In this document: in pieces, positions 23,120 through 35,094 of the stretch
Position numbering within the stretch: position 1 is the stretch's first letter
Layout: each line of letters begins with the position of its first letter
Assembly (NCBI GenBank): GCA_035222895.1
Contig: JAVYIG010001824.1
Span: 62,001-126,000 of the forward strand
Origin: Strongylocentrotus droebachiensis
Lineage: Eukaryota; Echinodermata; Echinoidea; Camarodonta; Strongylocentrotidae
DNA length: 64,000 nt
Direction of reading: 5' to 3'
The notes under the pieces: model-generated
Seen by the model: only the letters and a program-made list of their open reading frames with translations
Told to the model about the DNA's origin: nothing
Databases searched by the model: none
Program-made: the position numbers and the translations under genes

Positions 23120-23665
23120 TCAATTCTTGTCTATTTAGAAAAAGAACATACTGACATTTCCCCAGTCCCCAACAGGAAGAATTTCTCTGTAGGGCCATGC
23201 ATTATGGTTCAAGGCATGCCCACATAGAAGATTTTTTATGTCGGGGGTCGGGGCAAAATGCAATGAATTATTGAAAATGTATTGCAATTTCTTAGTTTTG
23301 TTGTTTTTGTGGGGGCGTCGACGTACCCTAGCGCCCGCTGCGTACAGTCAAGATTCATTGGCTAAGCAATGGCGTCGAATACTGTGAGCCCCCAGGATCA
23401 AAACCGTGTCGATGTGCTATATTAGTGCCCTTTTATGAGGTATTAGTCCCCATTACTGTCAGTTATGACTTAATGACGTAGGTCCCCTAGTTGATTAGCA
23501 TTGTAGCGCACATATGCTTTAGCAGTCACGCAAAACAAACACTTCCCAATTGCCATTCAATAAAATTTGAGAAAGTATACTATTATCTAGATCTATTAGG
23601 AATAAATCATTGTCAAAACCATTCAATAAATTGGGGTAAAAAATAAGTATTCCATCATTATGACC
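23120..23665. other. No feature recognised
   Basis: Intergenic or intronic sequence upstream (minus-strand sense) of the truncated LRR exon. No NACHT or Death exon of the expected upstream part of an NLR gene is seen here or anywhere up to 57 kb on this strand. Confidence 0.5.
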
Positions 23666-23669
23666 AACA

Positions 23670-23764
23670 GTGTACATGCTACATGATCAACTTTTTTTCT
23701 GATATATTCTACACCTTTTCTTTCACAATGCACTCGGATGACCAGAACTCACCTTTATCTTTAA
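23670..23764 (-). mobile_element. TTAA-ended MITE, truncated copy (a)
   Basis: It matches one end of the MITE at 28542-28934: GATCAACTTTTTTTCTGATA, TTTCACAATGCACTCGGATG and CCAGAACTCACCTTTATCTTTAA. The other end is missing. Confidence 0.65.
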
Positions 23765-23996
23765 TTGGTACTCATATCTCTGGATTTCATGTGCACAAGA
23801 CCCCAAAGTCAAGAGGTTTGTTGCCATGGTTTGTTTCAATATACCAAGTGAATGGCCTTTAAAAAAGGGTGTTTGGAAAGAAAAAGAACATATATACCTT
23901 TTATAAATGTAATGCTTCCTGGGAGAAATTTCAATAGTTTGAACATATTTGTGGCTTACACCCAGTAAATAAGATCGATCGATGGCCTGTACCGGC

Positions 23997-24150
23997 CGCA
24001 CAGAAACGCTGTTAGTAGCAGGTTTGTTAGCGCTAACAAGTCACTAACAAATCAGCCACTAACAACACCGGTAAAATGACCGCACAGGAAGCGTTGTTAG
24101 AGCGCTGTTAGACACGCACGCTGTTACAGCGCTGTTTGTGGATTTGAGCC
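23997..24150. repeat. GTTAG/CTAAC palindromic cluster
   Basis: A perfect 16-base palindrome, TTGTTAGCGCTAACAA (24024-24039), lies within a run of GTTAG and CTAAC words. The cluster is framed by a direct repeat (CCGCACAGAAACGCTGTTAG at 23997 and CCGCACAGGAAGCGTTGTTA near 24080). It is probably the remnant of a foldback element. Confidence 0.5.
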
Positions 24151-24351
24151 ATAGAGTTAGGTAAAATCTATGATTTGTGCGTAGTAATCTATTTATAGAT
24201 TGATGAATCTTATTGATGCAGCACTACTCAGTGCATCGTTGTCTTCGTGAGTGACGTGTATTCATATTTTAACACAGTTCGTTAATTATCATCCGTTCAT
24301 AATGGCGCAAAATAAACCAAAGAGAGTTCGAGCTCAAGACTACACTATTTT

Positions 24352-24412
24352 ATTTTCGGATTAACGAATCTTCGGAATATCGGACCTTCGGAATAGCTAA
24401 CCTTCGGAATAA
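24352..24412. repeat. Short TTCGGAATA tandem repeat
   Basis: Four degenerate copies of CTTCGGAATANC occur in a row. A short frame just before it (ATG at 24301) starts MAQNKPKRVRAQDY but stops at once and is not called as a gene. Confidence 0.6.
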
Positions 24413-24414
24413 CG

Positions 24415-25865
24415 AGCTGTAACCTACATAAAGTAGGGGAGGGGAGGGGGGGGGGGTATTGTGATCATGCATAACAAGTACACGTCACTGGACCCCGTAT
24501 TATACCCTCACTGGAAATTTAGAAAAATATTATTGAATATGGAGACATTAAACAAAAATCAACATAATTTGCATCTAAGAAAATGTATGCATGCTCTATA
24601 ATCTATATGAAGTATGATACACTGTAGTGTGCAGCTGACCCCCCCCCCCATGAAGTATAGTTCGTCACCCGCAATTAATCCTATATTTGCCTCGCCCCCG
24701 ATCCACAACTTGTAGGCGGGAAATTACATCTGATATCCCTCTTCTTTTTTTTCTTCTTCCTCTTTTTTCCTTCCCTTTATCTCCTCTTTTCCTTTTTCTT
24801 TCCCTTTCCTTCCTTCTCTCTAATTTTTTTGATGGGGGGGGGGGGGGGGGGGGGCAAGGCCCCGCCGCTCGCTCAGTGCCGACCGCCGTGGCTATAACGC
24901 TGCTTGCTATTATATTACCGAACCCCAAACCGAACCAAGTTCGGGTGAAAAATTGCCGAACTCTGCCGAACCGAACCGAACACGAACATAGCGTCTGACT
25001 TACAGCACTACTTTTTTGTAATGTTCATCTGGATGCATCACACCAGTCCTTTGAGATGAATTCATATTAGAGTAATCAATTAAGTACTAATCCAAATGTG
25101 GCTGTTAACGTAAATTTGTACCACATGACCTAGGTATTTATTCCATTATTTCATTTTAAAAATATTTAAAAAATAAAAATTCCTCGAAAAAAAAACCAAA
25201 AAAAAAACACGAGACCATGCATTGAAAGCAGTATAAGGGTTCAGTCCCATGTACATTATCATATGGTAAGGAACTATATAGGGTACTTCATGAATTTGAC
25301 CTATGAATGAGAGTGCTGGTATATACTGCATCACAACAATCTATCCTTAAATATATATATGTTTTTATATCCCACTGCTGCCACCGTGCCAATGATAAAA
25401 AAAATTAAATTCCGATCAATGGTAAAATTTTGTTTTACTCATGTCTTCATGGTATAGAAGCACATGGGACAACTAGCCCGGGTGGAGAATAGGAAGAGGG
25501 TACTTCACAGTATACGATACTGCTCCATATAAAGGAGTAGACAGATAAGCAAATTATGCTAAGAGTGCTTTCACTGCCTTATGTGGTTTAGAACCAACAT
25601 AGATGCAGCACTGAATATTTGGACAAAGATCAAATCTGTATTAATTTGTAATAGATATCATGGCATAAAAGAAAGTAACACCATGAAGAAGAAAAAAAAA
25701 GGTAGTATGACTCAAATATTTTCATAAGAAACTTTTTTTTTAATTTGTACATGATGGAAGTTAGGGTGCTGTAAGTGTTTAAACCAATGCCTACATTAAT
25801 TGGATGTTTCCTGTATTAAGCGTATCGGAAGTAAGAGAATTTGGTAGTCAACTGGTTGTTATGTG
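24415..25865. other. No gene; homopolymers and purine/pyrimidine tracts
   Basis: It contains G-rich DNA at about 24437-24456, a 21-G tract at 24834-24854 and a CT-rich stretch at 24735-24825. The Arg/Lys-rich or Leu/Phe-rich open frames on the two strands here reflect the CT-rich tract. Nothing else is recognised to 25865. Confidence 0.55.
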
Positions 25866-25868
25866 TAC

Positions 25869-26080
25869 CTAATACAGTATAGGCCTGATTGTGGTAATCA
25901 TAGGTAACCCTTCCAGCCCAGTAATTATAGTCAGTTCTTTCACCAACTCAAATCCCTTGCCACTGATGAGGAAATCAGTGTCGTTGGTGGCATACTGGTA
26001 CTGCTGCGCAACAAATGAGATGTCACCGCTGAGATGGATTTCATACTTTGCTGTTTTGGGGGCAGGGCAGGCATCAAAAC
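25869..26080 (-). CDS. Unrecognised gene, probable last exon
   Basis: On the minus strand, AACTTTGCAG| is a good acceptor. Joined to the exon at 26937-27063 (which leaves one base), the frame continues GFDACPAPKTAKYEIHLSG, then DISFVAQQYQYATNDTDFLI and SGKGFELVKELTIITG, and stops at 25871-25869. Codon use and residue mix look like a real, folded protein with alternating hydrophobic strands. No good donor was found before the stop, so this is taken as the terminal coding exon. The family is not recognised. Confidence 0.55.
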
Positions 26081-26319
26081 CTGCAAAGTTAAAAAAAACT
26101 TACATGTATGTTGTATTTTAAAACGTCATTTGCAAGTCAAGTTGGTATTACTAGTTGAGATCTACTTAAATGATTGTTCTAAGAAATATGATCATTTTTG
26201 CTCCTCGGATAAAACATGGATTAACTTGTCTGCTAGATTTATTATGATATGTTGACCTTTTTCATTCTAATGGCATTCAAAAACACTAGACAGAGGTGCA
26301 ATTTCTATTTTTTTTTTTA

Positions 26320-26660
26320 TATCAATATCCACTTGGCTCTTTAATAATTGACACCACCATCCTATTCAACATCACATGGATCACTGACATCATCACCAAA
26401 ATCCTCCTTCTCTCCCTTTTCCTCTTCCTCCTCCTTTTCTTTATTACATCTGACTCTTCATTATCATGATCATCTTCACAGTTCTCATTCTCATTCTCAT
26501 TACCATCATTAACGCCATGGTCAGATCCTGCATCCAGCACTGGACAGGACAGGACAAGAAGAAGCCCATCATCACCATAATCCTCCTCCTCCTCCATTTA
26601 CTCATCACCCTCATCATTTTCCTTTCTAAATCATCATCAATACTACTAGCCTACTAGTCT
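26320..26660. other. CTC/ATC-rich low-complexity intron sequence
   Basis: Trinucleotide-like CTC/TCATCA-rich DNA between the two exons (26080 and 26937) gives Glu/Asp/Lys-rich frames on the minus strand and Ile/Leu-rich ones on the plus strand. These are not considered genes. Confidence 0.6.
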
Positions 26661-26936
26661 CATGCACTGCCACTAACCCCAATAACAATAGAATGTTCAT
26701 GCATCATCTACAGTTAACAACTACATTATTCGTACCCTTTAATTGTTAAAACAAATTAAGTATGTGAAAAATTTAGTTGTCTCAATTCATTTTTTTTTTT
26801 GAGAATGTGACATATTATAGCTCACATCTAAAGGCATTCAACAAAGGCCCTAATTCAAGCAATCCACGCTTCATTCTTGACCCACGAAAAACATGAAAAG
26901 ACATCAAATTTACAAGGGGTATGTAAACAATTTTAC

Positions 26937-27063
26937 CGGTATAAGCCATCTCGCAAGGGAAGCGAGCTCCTTTTCCTGAAGTCTGTGCAGCGTATTCCTT
27001 GGCAGCCTCTAGATGCATGGTACGAGAATGGATCTTAGCTTGGGCTAGCTCTGGGAACAAGAT
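26937..27063 (-). CDS. Unrecognised gene, upstream exon
   Basis: This is a 127-base exon between ATGTAG| and |GTAAAATTG on the minus strand, with phase 0 at its start and one base left over at its end. That agrees exactly with the next exon at 26080. The peptide is ILFPELAQAKIHSRTMHLEA, then AKEYAAQTSGKGARFPCEMA and YTG. Earlier exons must lie at higher coordinates. The terminal exon at 35929-36265 is on the same strand, but because that exon ends in its own stop it is more likely a separate gene or an alternative end. Confidence 0.55.
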
Positions 27064-27304
27064 CTACATTCAATTTGGTGGGTATCAAGGGCGTCAATCC
27101 GGGGGGGGGGGAGCAGGGGGGACACATCCCCCACGATATTTTACTAGGGGCGACATCATATCAAATGTTCCCGATGTGTTGTCAGAAAACATGAGGGACC
27201 ACCAGGAACAACGATTTTGTATACATTGCCAAGCAAGGAGATGAGAGTTAAATTCACGCTAAAATATTTCCCAACGAATTAGGGAGAAAACTAATTGTGC
27301 TCTT

Positions 27305-27327
27305 CCCCCCCCCCCCCCCCCCCCCCC
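27305..27327. repeat. Poly-C tract (23 C)
   Basis: This is the longest uninterrupted G/C homopolymer noted in the window. It is flanked by GC-rich sequence (27330-27450) unlike the surrounding AT-rich DNA. A poly-G tract of 11 lies nearby at 27101-27111. Confidence 0.95.
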
Positions 27328-27524
27328 TCCATAGTGACCGACCGGTGACCCTCCGATTCCCGAGCAGTCTCCCATCGACCGCCGGCTGATTTTGGTTGCC
27401 GGGCAAAATTGGCTAAAAACTCGCCGCTCGGGCGCCGAGCAGGCTACTTTTGGGTAATGTGACCATAGCATGAGCTAAGATACAGAAATATGAAGCGCTC
27501 TTCTGTCATATCATAAGAGGTATC

Positions 27525-27795
27525 GTGGTGTAGAGGTGTCGTGGTCGAGTGGATACGTCACCAGACTGTGGACCACTACGTCCGCGGTTCGAGTCCTGCT
27601 GCAGCACTAATGTCAATTGGCAAGACATTGATCTACATTTGCCAAACTCAACCCAGGTGATGTACATGGGTACCTGGCAGGAATAAATTCCTTGAAATGC
27701 TAGAGCGCCATAATGGCAGCCATGCTAAAGCCAGTGTATTAATCGGGAGCGCCAGGAGTGTCAAGTCTGACCGATTATTATTATTATTATCATAA
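27525..27795 (+). mobile_element. tRNA-derived SINE
   Basis: The head resembles a tRNA gene with RNA polymerase III boxes: A-box-like GTGGTCGAGTGG (27540-27551) and B-box GGTTCGAGTCC (about 27587-27597). The body (GGTACCTGGCAGGAATAAAT, GAGCGCCATAATGGCAGCCA) ends in (ATT)n at about 27775-27790. The acceptor arms do not pair, so it is not a functional tRNA gene. Relatives occur at 37767 and 59540. Confidence 0.8.
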
Positions 27796-28541
27796 AATGA
27801 AAATAAAAATTACCACCGCATATCTGCATGAGGTATTTAAGGTTGTCTTGTTCAATACAATTTGTTGAAGAATTGTTCCAAAAAAAGCATATTAAATACA
27901 AATTTACACTTTGGACTACCATTTCCTGGCAACTGAAACCACTAGACACCCCCCAAGAAAAAAACTACCGTCAGAATTATAATCACCTGGCTCTACCCAG
28001 TACCCATCACACTACAGCGATGATGACGCCTTGGACAACAAAAAAACTATTACATAAACTACCCATCCCAGAGGGAGGTTATACATTATCAATGTTTGTT
28101 AAATCATGGAAACTAAGTCGAAGATCAAGAACTGGTTTAAAAAATAAGTGGCTGTTGAGGAGCTACCTAATCACCATGTTGTCACTGTTTGTGTGTATTC
28201 CTAGTTGTGACTGTCTGTGAGGCGAAACGCTGAATAATTACAACGACTCAGGTTTTTACGGGAGTGTCAGTTTATTTTAGAGTCATAACCATCAAAGGGA
28301 ATGCACTCTGTCTTTGATGAACGAATCCTTTATCTTTACTCCTTCGACTGCTTTATTCCGTTCTTCTTCCCTTCACTCCGTGAAAACTGTACATGATAAA
28401 GCATAACAGGAATGCATAATAAGTACGTGTTTATGAATATAAGTTTCACAACATTAAAGCAACTATAGCATTCTACTAAATCAAAGGCATTGTCTGAATT
28501 CAGTGTCTAACTCTCTTTGAATTTCATATAGAATGTCACAG
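27796..28541. other. No feature recognised
   Basis: A 130-residue plus-strand frame (27828-28220) has no recognisable domain, no splice context, and begins inside the SINE tail region. It is left uncalled. Confidence 0.5.
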
Positions 28542-28934
28542 TTAAAGAGAAGGTTGAGTTCTGGGAAGAGGTAAAAAATAATTTGTGAGCGTTATCATTG
28601 TTATTATGCAAGGGTGGAAGAACATCAGATTAAACATGTTCCCTGAAAAGCATGGCTCTTCAAATGCCTTTATATTCTAAATATGACATGAAACATCGTA
28701 AAAATCGGGGGGTACGTTTTTCGCCATGTGCTCGTGTAGTCCCATATACATCATTCTGTGTACAGTGCTTGTAACTTAGCCAAGATTTGCCCAAATTTGT
28801 TATCATTTTGATGATTCCAGAACCTTACAATACACACGAATACTTATAAACTAGATGATCAACCTTTTCTGATAGATTCCACACCGTTTCTTTCACAATG
28901 CAATCACATGACCAGAACTCAACTTTATCTTTAA
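28542..28934 (-). mobile_element. TTAA-ended MITE, full copy (b)
   Basis: The inverted ends are TTAAAGAGAAGGTTGAGTTC and, at the right, GAACTCAACTTTATCTTTAA, about 20 bases each. The element has no coding capacity and is about 393 bases long. The interior matches the copies at 51680 and 53752 in inverse orientation (for example ATCATTTTGATGATTCCAGA). The outermost TTAA at both ends could be a target duplication, as in piggyBac-type elements, or part of the terminal repeat. Confidence 0.8.
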
Positions 28935-30045
28935 CACACAATTAAACTTACATCATCTTTATCATGTCTAAATCAGATTTAACACGGTTTCAACTAATAA
29001 TGTGACTATATTTAACGAGCTTGAATGACTGTATCATAGTCAAGGAATACAATAACAAAGTCATGACCTTGACCTGTCATTCACACAGATATGCTCACAT
29101 TCCTCATCCGTTTTCACCATAGAATGGCTTCTTCTGCATCATACGTTTAACTTTACTATTTCTTTCAACTTTAAGCTAAACCAAAACACCAATTATAGAT
29201 GTAATGACAGATTAAATGTTCAATAGATATCTCTGGTAAGGTAATTGTACAATCCTATGTGTGAATACACAGTTTACACATGTTATACATTTGCCATACA
29301 AATTACTGTGCTACTGTGTAAGATTCATACAATGTAAACATCTTAAAAACTACCTTTTTTACATTCATTTTCATAATGCTCAAATATGTGGTTTAACTAA
29401 CCTCTGTGCCTCCATAATACTGTAGAAACAGCTCTCAGGAACAAAGGATGCTCCAGAAAACCACAGATTTTCCTCACAAAACAGAAATCATGTTGCAAAC
29501 ATGATCATTCCAAATCAGCCAACAACAGGTGGCGCCAAACAAGTTTCTGACCTTCAAACTAGAAAAACTTAAGAACTTTTTTTTTAAAAGCTTTTTTGCC
29601 TTTATTCAGATCTTCATAATTATACAAAATGATGAATAGGAACACAACTGTTCTTACAGTATAAACATACATGTAGTACATTGTCTCATACATTATAAAC
29701 ACAGACATATTAAAAAAATATTTTCCATAAGTATCCAAACTAATATAGTACACATTCAAACAAGTGTACAGAATGTGCTCCAATTCCTTTAAAAAAGGAA
29801 AAGGTGACGGTAATACTTGAATACAACATTATAAAAAGGAAAAATTTTTACAACATAATATGCAAATTAATTAGTTCAATATAAATTAAGCAATCTGAAC
29901 AAAGATTTTCTTTTATAAACAAAAAGTATCTGGTGAAGGTGCTGCTTCATAACCCATGATGACAAAATTTGTTATATTTACATATAATAATACGGTGCAT
30001 TTTTCATTATAACTATATAAGGGTCTTGTATCAGTGGAGGTCTGT
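28935..30045. other. No feature recognised
   Basis: AT-rich sequence. The segment next to 30045 may include the 3' untranslated part of the neighbouring LINE fragment. Confidence 0.5.
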
Positions 30046-30049
30046 AACT

Positions 30050-31405
30050 ATACCGTTATTTAAAAATTATATAAATATGAAATATAAAAAAACAAGCAGA
30101 ACACGATAGCAGATAAATGTCCGGATCGATGGGAAAGTGAGTGAGTGAACAGGAAACAGGAATTACAATATATATACAATCAGTTCCCCTGCCTTAAGGG
30201 GTAAAATTTTCCCATTTTTGATAATGTATTGGCAGTTTGTCCTTTAATTTTGCTTTTTCATGTTCAACTTTTGTTGAGTTCTCTACAGCCTTACATATTT
30301 CTTTACTAGTTGGGAACTTTCCATTTTTACGATTACTGTAAATCATATATTTGACCATAATCAATACATGATTTAACAATATTTTATCTTTCATATTTTT
30401 TCTGAAACCAAGCAACACATCAATCCATTGCATATTAAGAAACTGAAACATCTTTAAACTGTTTCCCATCTCATTCCATATTCTGGTCCCTTCAGAACAT
30501 TCAAAGAAGATATGACGATAGGTTTCTACTTCTTTTCTACAAAAGGAACATACATTTGACTGTGTAAATCCAAAAAGATACAATTTATCATTACAAAATA
30601 TGATGTTATGTAAAAGTTTATACTGAAATTCCCTTAACTTCCCATCTAGAGTGGAAAATCTGGGGATTGAGAAACATGTTGTAGTTTCCGACTTATCTAG
30701 ATTTAAAGCTATTACCTATGGATGTTTAAAAGCAAATGCATCTTGTATTATAGCAATAAAATGTTATAAAGCATTTTGGAAGAGACAGACTCAAAATAAT
30801 ATACTGTTTTGTTAATGATAAAGTTAATGTTGGAAAGATCAACAGTGTCATTTAGAGTATCATCTCTCCCTCTGCAAATTCTCTTAATCTTCCAGGCAGC
30901 TGGCAATTTGGTGTATAGATCATTAAGCAAAAACAGATCGTCTACATTAAAACCTTTTCTTATGAAATAGTCCCCTGATCTCATATCACCTTCTGCATCC
31001 GTCAAATGTTTAACTTGAAAAATGTTCACATGAAATAATTTTGCATTAAAAGGAATTATCCTACCTTCAATAAAAGTATTGTTAAAGATAATTTGATTTT
31101 CATTATGTGTTTCTTTTACAATATATTCCTTCTCCTTTAGATAATTCCAGATGTTCAAAAAATCCAAGTATAGATTGGGTGCCTTAATATTGATTGTTTT
31201 GGGATTATAATTGCAAACAAATATTAACTTTCCTCCTACCGTTCTGAATATATATTCGAAAAATTGTTTCTATTTCATGTCATTATTGCCACCAAGCAGT
31301 TTCTTAATCCACACTACACGCTGTGCATAGATCATGTACTTGAAATTCAACATTTTCAAACCCCCTTTATCATAATTCAAATATAAAATATTCCTTTTTA
31401 TCTTA
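30050..31405 (-). pseudogene. Tx1-like LINE ORF2 3' part (left of insertion)
   Basis: Reading leftwards from the insertion at 31405: KIKRNILYLNYDKGGLKML, MIYAQRVVWIKKLLGGNN, then 31167-30748 (LYTKLPAAWKIKRICRGRDD) and 30583-30194 with a CCHC-type knuckle, CSFCRKEVETYRHIFFEC, which is the C-terminal hallmark of Tx1/L1-type ORF2 proteins. Frames are broken near 31.2 and 30.7 kb. It continues on the other side of the DNA transposon at 35597, where the missing upstream codons are found. Confidence 0.85.
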
Positions 31406-31427
31406 CACACTAAGAAATAGGGGTACA

Positions 31428-31562
31428 TTTGGGGTGCAGATTACGCGTAGTTGGCCGAGGGTACTAATCTGCTCCATATAGGGCGCACTATCTGGCATTC
31501 AACGTAAAATGTGCACCCTGAGGGGTGCAAGAATTTGGAGGGTGCAGAATGTGCACCCCACT
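31428..31562. repeat. Left subterminal GGGTGCA words
   Basis: GGGGTGCA, GTGCACCC, GGGGTGCA, GGGTGCA and GTGCACCCC occur within 135 bases of the left end, in both orientations. They match the dense array at the right end and are candidate transposase-binding sites. Confidence 0.6.
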
Positions 31563-31816
31563 AGTCTTTATCAAAGCATTATGAAATTGTACTGTAGTTT
31601 GAAGATTGATCTGTTCTCAAGTCTGTGTATATATTTCAAGAACAACATAACACAACAATAAACAATTATACCCTTGTTTATGCATCGTTATTATTATTCC
31701 ATGAAAAATCATGGACTATAAGTTTTATGAAACAAGTTTAAGTCAGTCGATCTTTTGCAGAGACTTTTAATTCCGTTCAACTGCCGAGTTTAATAAGCGA
31801 GTTCGTAGTTATATTC

Positions 31817-31828
31817 TGCGCATGCGCG
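31817..31828. promoter_or_regulatory. NRF1-type palindrome in transposon promoter
   Basis: TGCGCATGCGCG fits the NRF1 consensus (YGCGCAYGCGCR). It lies about 165 bases upstream of the donor CTTGAGCAG|GTAACTGG (exon end at 31992), and so near the likely transcription start of the THAP gene. The surrounding 100 bases are the only GC-richer part of the element apart from its ends. Confidence 0.5.
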
Positions 31829-32907
31829 AAAAATCCTCCGTGACCTTTCCGCTGGATCAATTGGGATAAATATTGGTCGGTGCTGTGCTTACACACAACA
31901 GTGAAAGGGGAATGTTAGCATTTATCACGTTCTAGATACGATTTTTTTTTACATCATGACATCATTCCTTTTCCACAAATCATCTTGAGCAGGTAACTGG
32001 ATATATTTTTCCTTCTTTTCCTTTTGTTTTGTACGTGGTCAGCAAATGATTTAGTATTTTTCTTCTTAATTTGCAATCGGCAGTTGCCTCCACAGAGGCG
32101 AAAGTATGCCGTGTCCCATACAGTATATTTTGTGTAAGCCGTCTGCTTCGCATGGCAATCGTTAAAAAAGGTCGTGATTCTGACTTTAAAATTTTATAAC
32201 CGGTGTTAAGAATAACTCATATGAAGGCTCTTCCCTGCTAGTTCAGCCTGTATATCACTTAAACTAATTATGGCCTACATGATCTAAACTTACCTGCTTA
32301 CGCATATTTTGTTTGTTATTTTACCTGATCATGTTGATTGAACTGTAGTGAAGAAAAAGAGTGATTAAATTCAGACTAGATCTAGATCTCTAGTCTATGT
32401 AATCGAAACAAAAGACACTGAGACCGATTTGAATTTTAAAAATGTATACAAACCGTGTAACAATTAAGGACTGGACTTCTAGTTATGCCTATCCATTGAC
32501 TGAAATAAGTAGTTTCACTTCACTTCCTGTTAAAATTATTTCAATCAATGACAATGAATGCTGCCACTGTGCCAGCTGTAAATTCACCTTCACTGTTATG
32601 CTTGCCCAGTGACATCATAAGCAGTGATGATGTCCTCTTGGCAATGCAAATGGGCTGTTTATTCCATTACAGCTAGCATGTGTTATAGGGAACAAGGCAG
32701 ATTTATTTGGTAAATTTGTATGATCATTGAGATTTTAACCTTAATTAAGGCAATAATTTAATGTTCTTCCTTTCTTGGGGGGGGGGGGGGGTTAATACTA
32801 TCAGCTGTGATTTTTTTTCCCAAGAAAGAAGAAATATTTTCCTGCCCAACTAGAAACCATTATAATTTGTGTTAAAATTAAATATTTTTCTCTCTTTTTA
32901 CAATCAG

Positions 32908-33801
32908 ACTATCATCATGGGGTGAATCTGTGCTGTTATTGGGTGCTCAAACAGTACATTCAAGCTGGATAAATGGTATTCACAATTGTGTGACAGACAT
33001 GGTCTGAAATATGGGGCCTGCGTATGCACACCACATTTTGTACCATTCCCTTTTCCTTTGTAAAATAAAGATGCAGACGGCCGTCGACGATGGATAAAGA
33101 CGATAAATCGAAAACGTCCAAATGGCAAAAACTGGGAATCAACGTATGGAGATAGGGTTAGCTCATATTTACTTTCGAGATGGACAACCTAGTGCAGCGT
33201 GGCCAGACCCAACACTGAATCTAAGATAGATCGGCACACCAGTCTTCACATAAATCTCCTCGTCTGCCTCCAAGAAGAAGACCTCAGTGCCCAGAAAAGA
33301 AGAAATCAACAAGTAAACGGAAGAGAAAGAAAGTCGACTTGACAGGAGATCCTGACTCACATGAAACCTCTACGGCTGAGGAGCACCTAGAAATTAACGA
33401 GACAGCTTCAAGTAAAGAAAAGAGGAAATCAACATGTAAACGGAAAAGAAAGGATGTCGACTTTACAGGAGATCCTGACTTTCATGGATCCTCTACTCTT
33501 GCCTGATGAGCACCAAGAAATTGATGAGACAGCTTCAAGTAATAAGGAGAAAAGATCTGATCATATTGTTGGTGCACATCTCACTGATCACAATTATGGG
33601 CTACATTGTGATAAAAGATTATGTACCTGCCTTGGATGTGTTGCAAAGCAAAAACAAATTGAAGATCTACAACAGAGGAATAGTCATTTACAGGCAAAGC
33701 TGAAAGCTACAAAGAAACAGCATGGTAAGAAAGGTGATTTTGATATGACTACTGTTGTCACGAAAACTGATAAAACTGTCAGATTGTACACTGGATTTTA
33801 A
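32908..33801 (+). pseudogene. THAP-domain transposon protein, truncated and broken
   Basis: The acceptor ACAATCAG| (32907) precedes ATGGGGTGA, so there is a stop at codon 3. The frame goes on as ICAVIGCSNSTFKLDKWYSQ, CDRHG and RRRWIKTINRKR. After a further stop (about 33061) and a frameshift near 33160 come YFRDGQPSAAWPDPTLNLR. This is the layout of a THAP zinc finger (C-x4-C at the start, a W-I-R centre, then the H-F-DG-P--PDPTL end). A Lys/Arg/Ser-rich linker contains a duplicated block (KKSTSKRKRKKVDLTGDPD and KRKSTCKRKRKDVDFTGDPD). The last frame (33454-33801) holds CTCLGCVAKQKQIEDLQ, a coiled-coil-like helix and DKTVRLYTGF, which in related transposases just precedes the DDE nuclease. 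That nuclease is absent. Confidence 0.75.
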
Positions 33802-35094
33802 TCCAAAAAAGTCACGAGTAATATGTCCTTTCCTTTTATTCGTCTGATGAAAGGGACATAATGTTTCTGGTGATTTGTTGAAGTATTTGATTGGAGCCAA
33901 GGAGCCCTAGGTCTATATTAATTAAGAGAAGCAAACATAGGCTGTGCAGGAATACAGTAATTGTGCTAGTCAAATGCACGGGTATGAACTGGTTAGTGTT
34001 TATTTCTGTCTTGAGGCTAGCTTAACTTGATACATTTATTAGAATATCATATATTGAATGTACCTCTTTATATCTCTTGTATCAGGGCTGAACATTTATG
34101 AAATAAATAAAACATGGACATGTGAAATTGACTACTATGTATGTATGTCGGTTCCAAAGTATTACAAATTTACTGTTTTTTCTATACACATGTACAGGTG
34201 TAGTTTCTTGGCCTATAGGAATACATTTTTTTTTGAATAATTGAAGTGTGCTATTTACCAAAGTATTGTATGTTTTGTGTGTGCTTATATTGTTATCAAG
34301 ACAGAAAATAGGATTTGTGTATCCTTATGCAATAATAAAGCAGCTAACTACATATGATATGCAGCTCAAAGAGATATCTTGATCATGAGAATAGTTACAT
34401 TTCTCATCTTATATTTCTGTTGTAAATAGTGACGGAGAGAGGTTTTCTTCTCCAAGCCGCATGTAGAACACGTGATCGGACTTACAATCGATTGTATCTC
34501 TTTCTGCAACAGGGCCCAGAAGTGATTACTGTTCTTTTACTACTATAAGTTCCAATCGATGTGCATTCTAGTATTCTTGTATGTCCTGTAGAGTAGTATT
34601 AATTTAGTTTTTGTACAATATATTTGCTGTCCCCAAATTATTTGGTGGAATTGATGGAATAAATGAAGATAACATTTTCAGTAATCATCTTCATAATATA
34701 AGAATAAATTGGTGTTGATTCCCTGACTAAAGCTGTTAAAGTTTGTTATCTTGCCTTTACTTCATGCAAGCAAAGCATACTGTATTCAAAGGTGTAATTG
34801 TAGATTTCACCTTTTTTGTACCTCAAATTAGAATGTTGATGTTTGCCAACAGCCCAACATGGTATATTACACGCACATTGTATTACTTCTTTATATTACT
34901 TGTTACTTTTGTCTATATATTGCAGAAGATAAACCGCATATATTTGACAACAGTGTCATATGTGGTTATTTTCTCTTACCCACTATGCATAGTGGAAACT
35001 GAAACCGGTCATTCATGTTGTCAATAAAATGTGATTTTGATATGAAAACAAATTGTTTGATCTTATGATTTTATTGGTTATAATGTGATGTCAA
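33802..35094. other. AT-rich 3' part of the transposon, no catalytic domain
   Basis: No DDE-nuclease motif is recognisable in any frame. AATAAA signals (for example about 35023) could serve as polyadenylation sites. Short frames (34058-34240, 34743-35027) have no motif. Confidence 0.5.

Noticed and set aside
24665..24998. Arg/Lys-rich and Leu-rich overlapping frames
   Set aside because: A CT-rich tract and a 21-G homopolymer explain both.
27538..27610. Candidate tRNA gene
   Set aside because: A- and B-box are present but acceptor and anticodon arms do not pair. The SINE body and (ATT)n tail follow.
27828..28220. 130-residue plus-strand frame
   Set aside because: No motif, begins beside the SINE tail, and composition is not gene-like.
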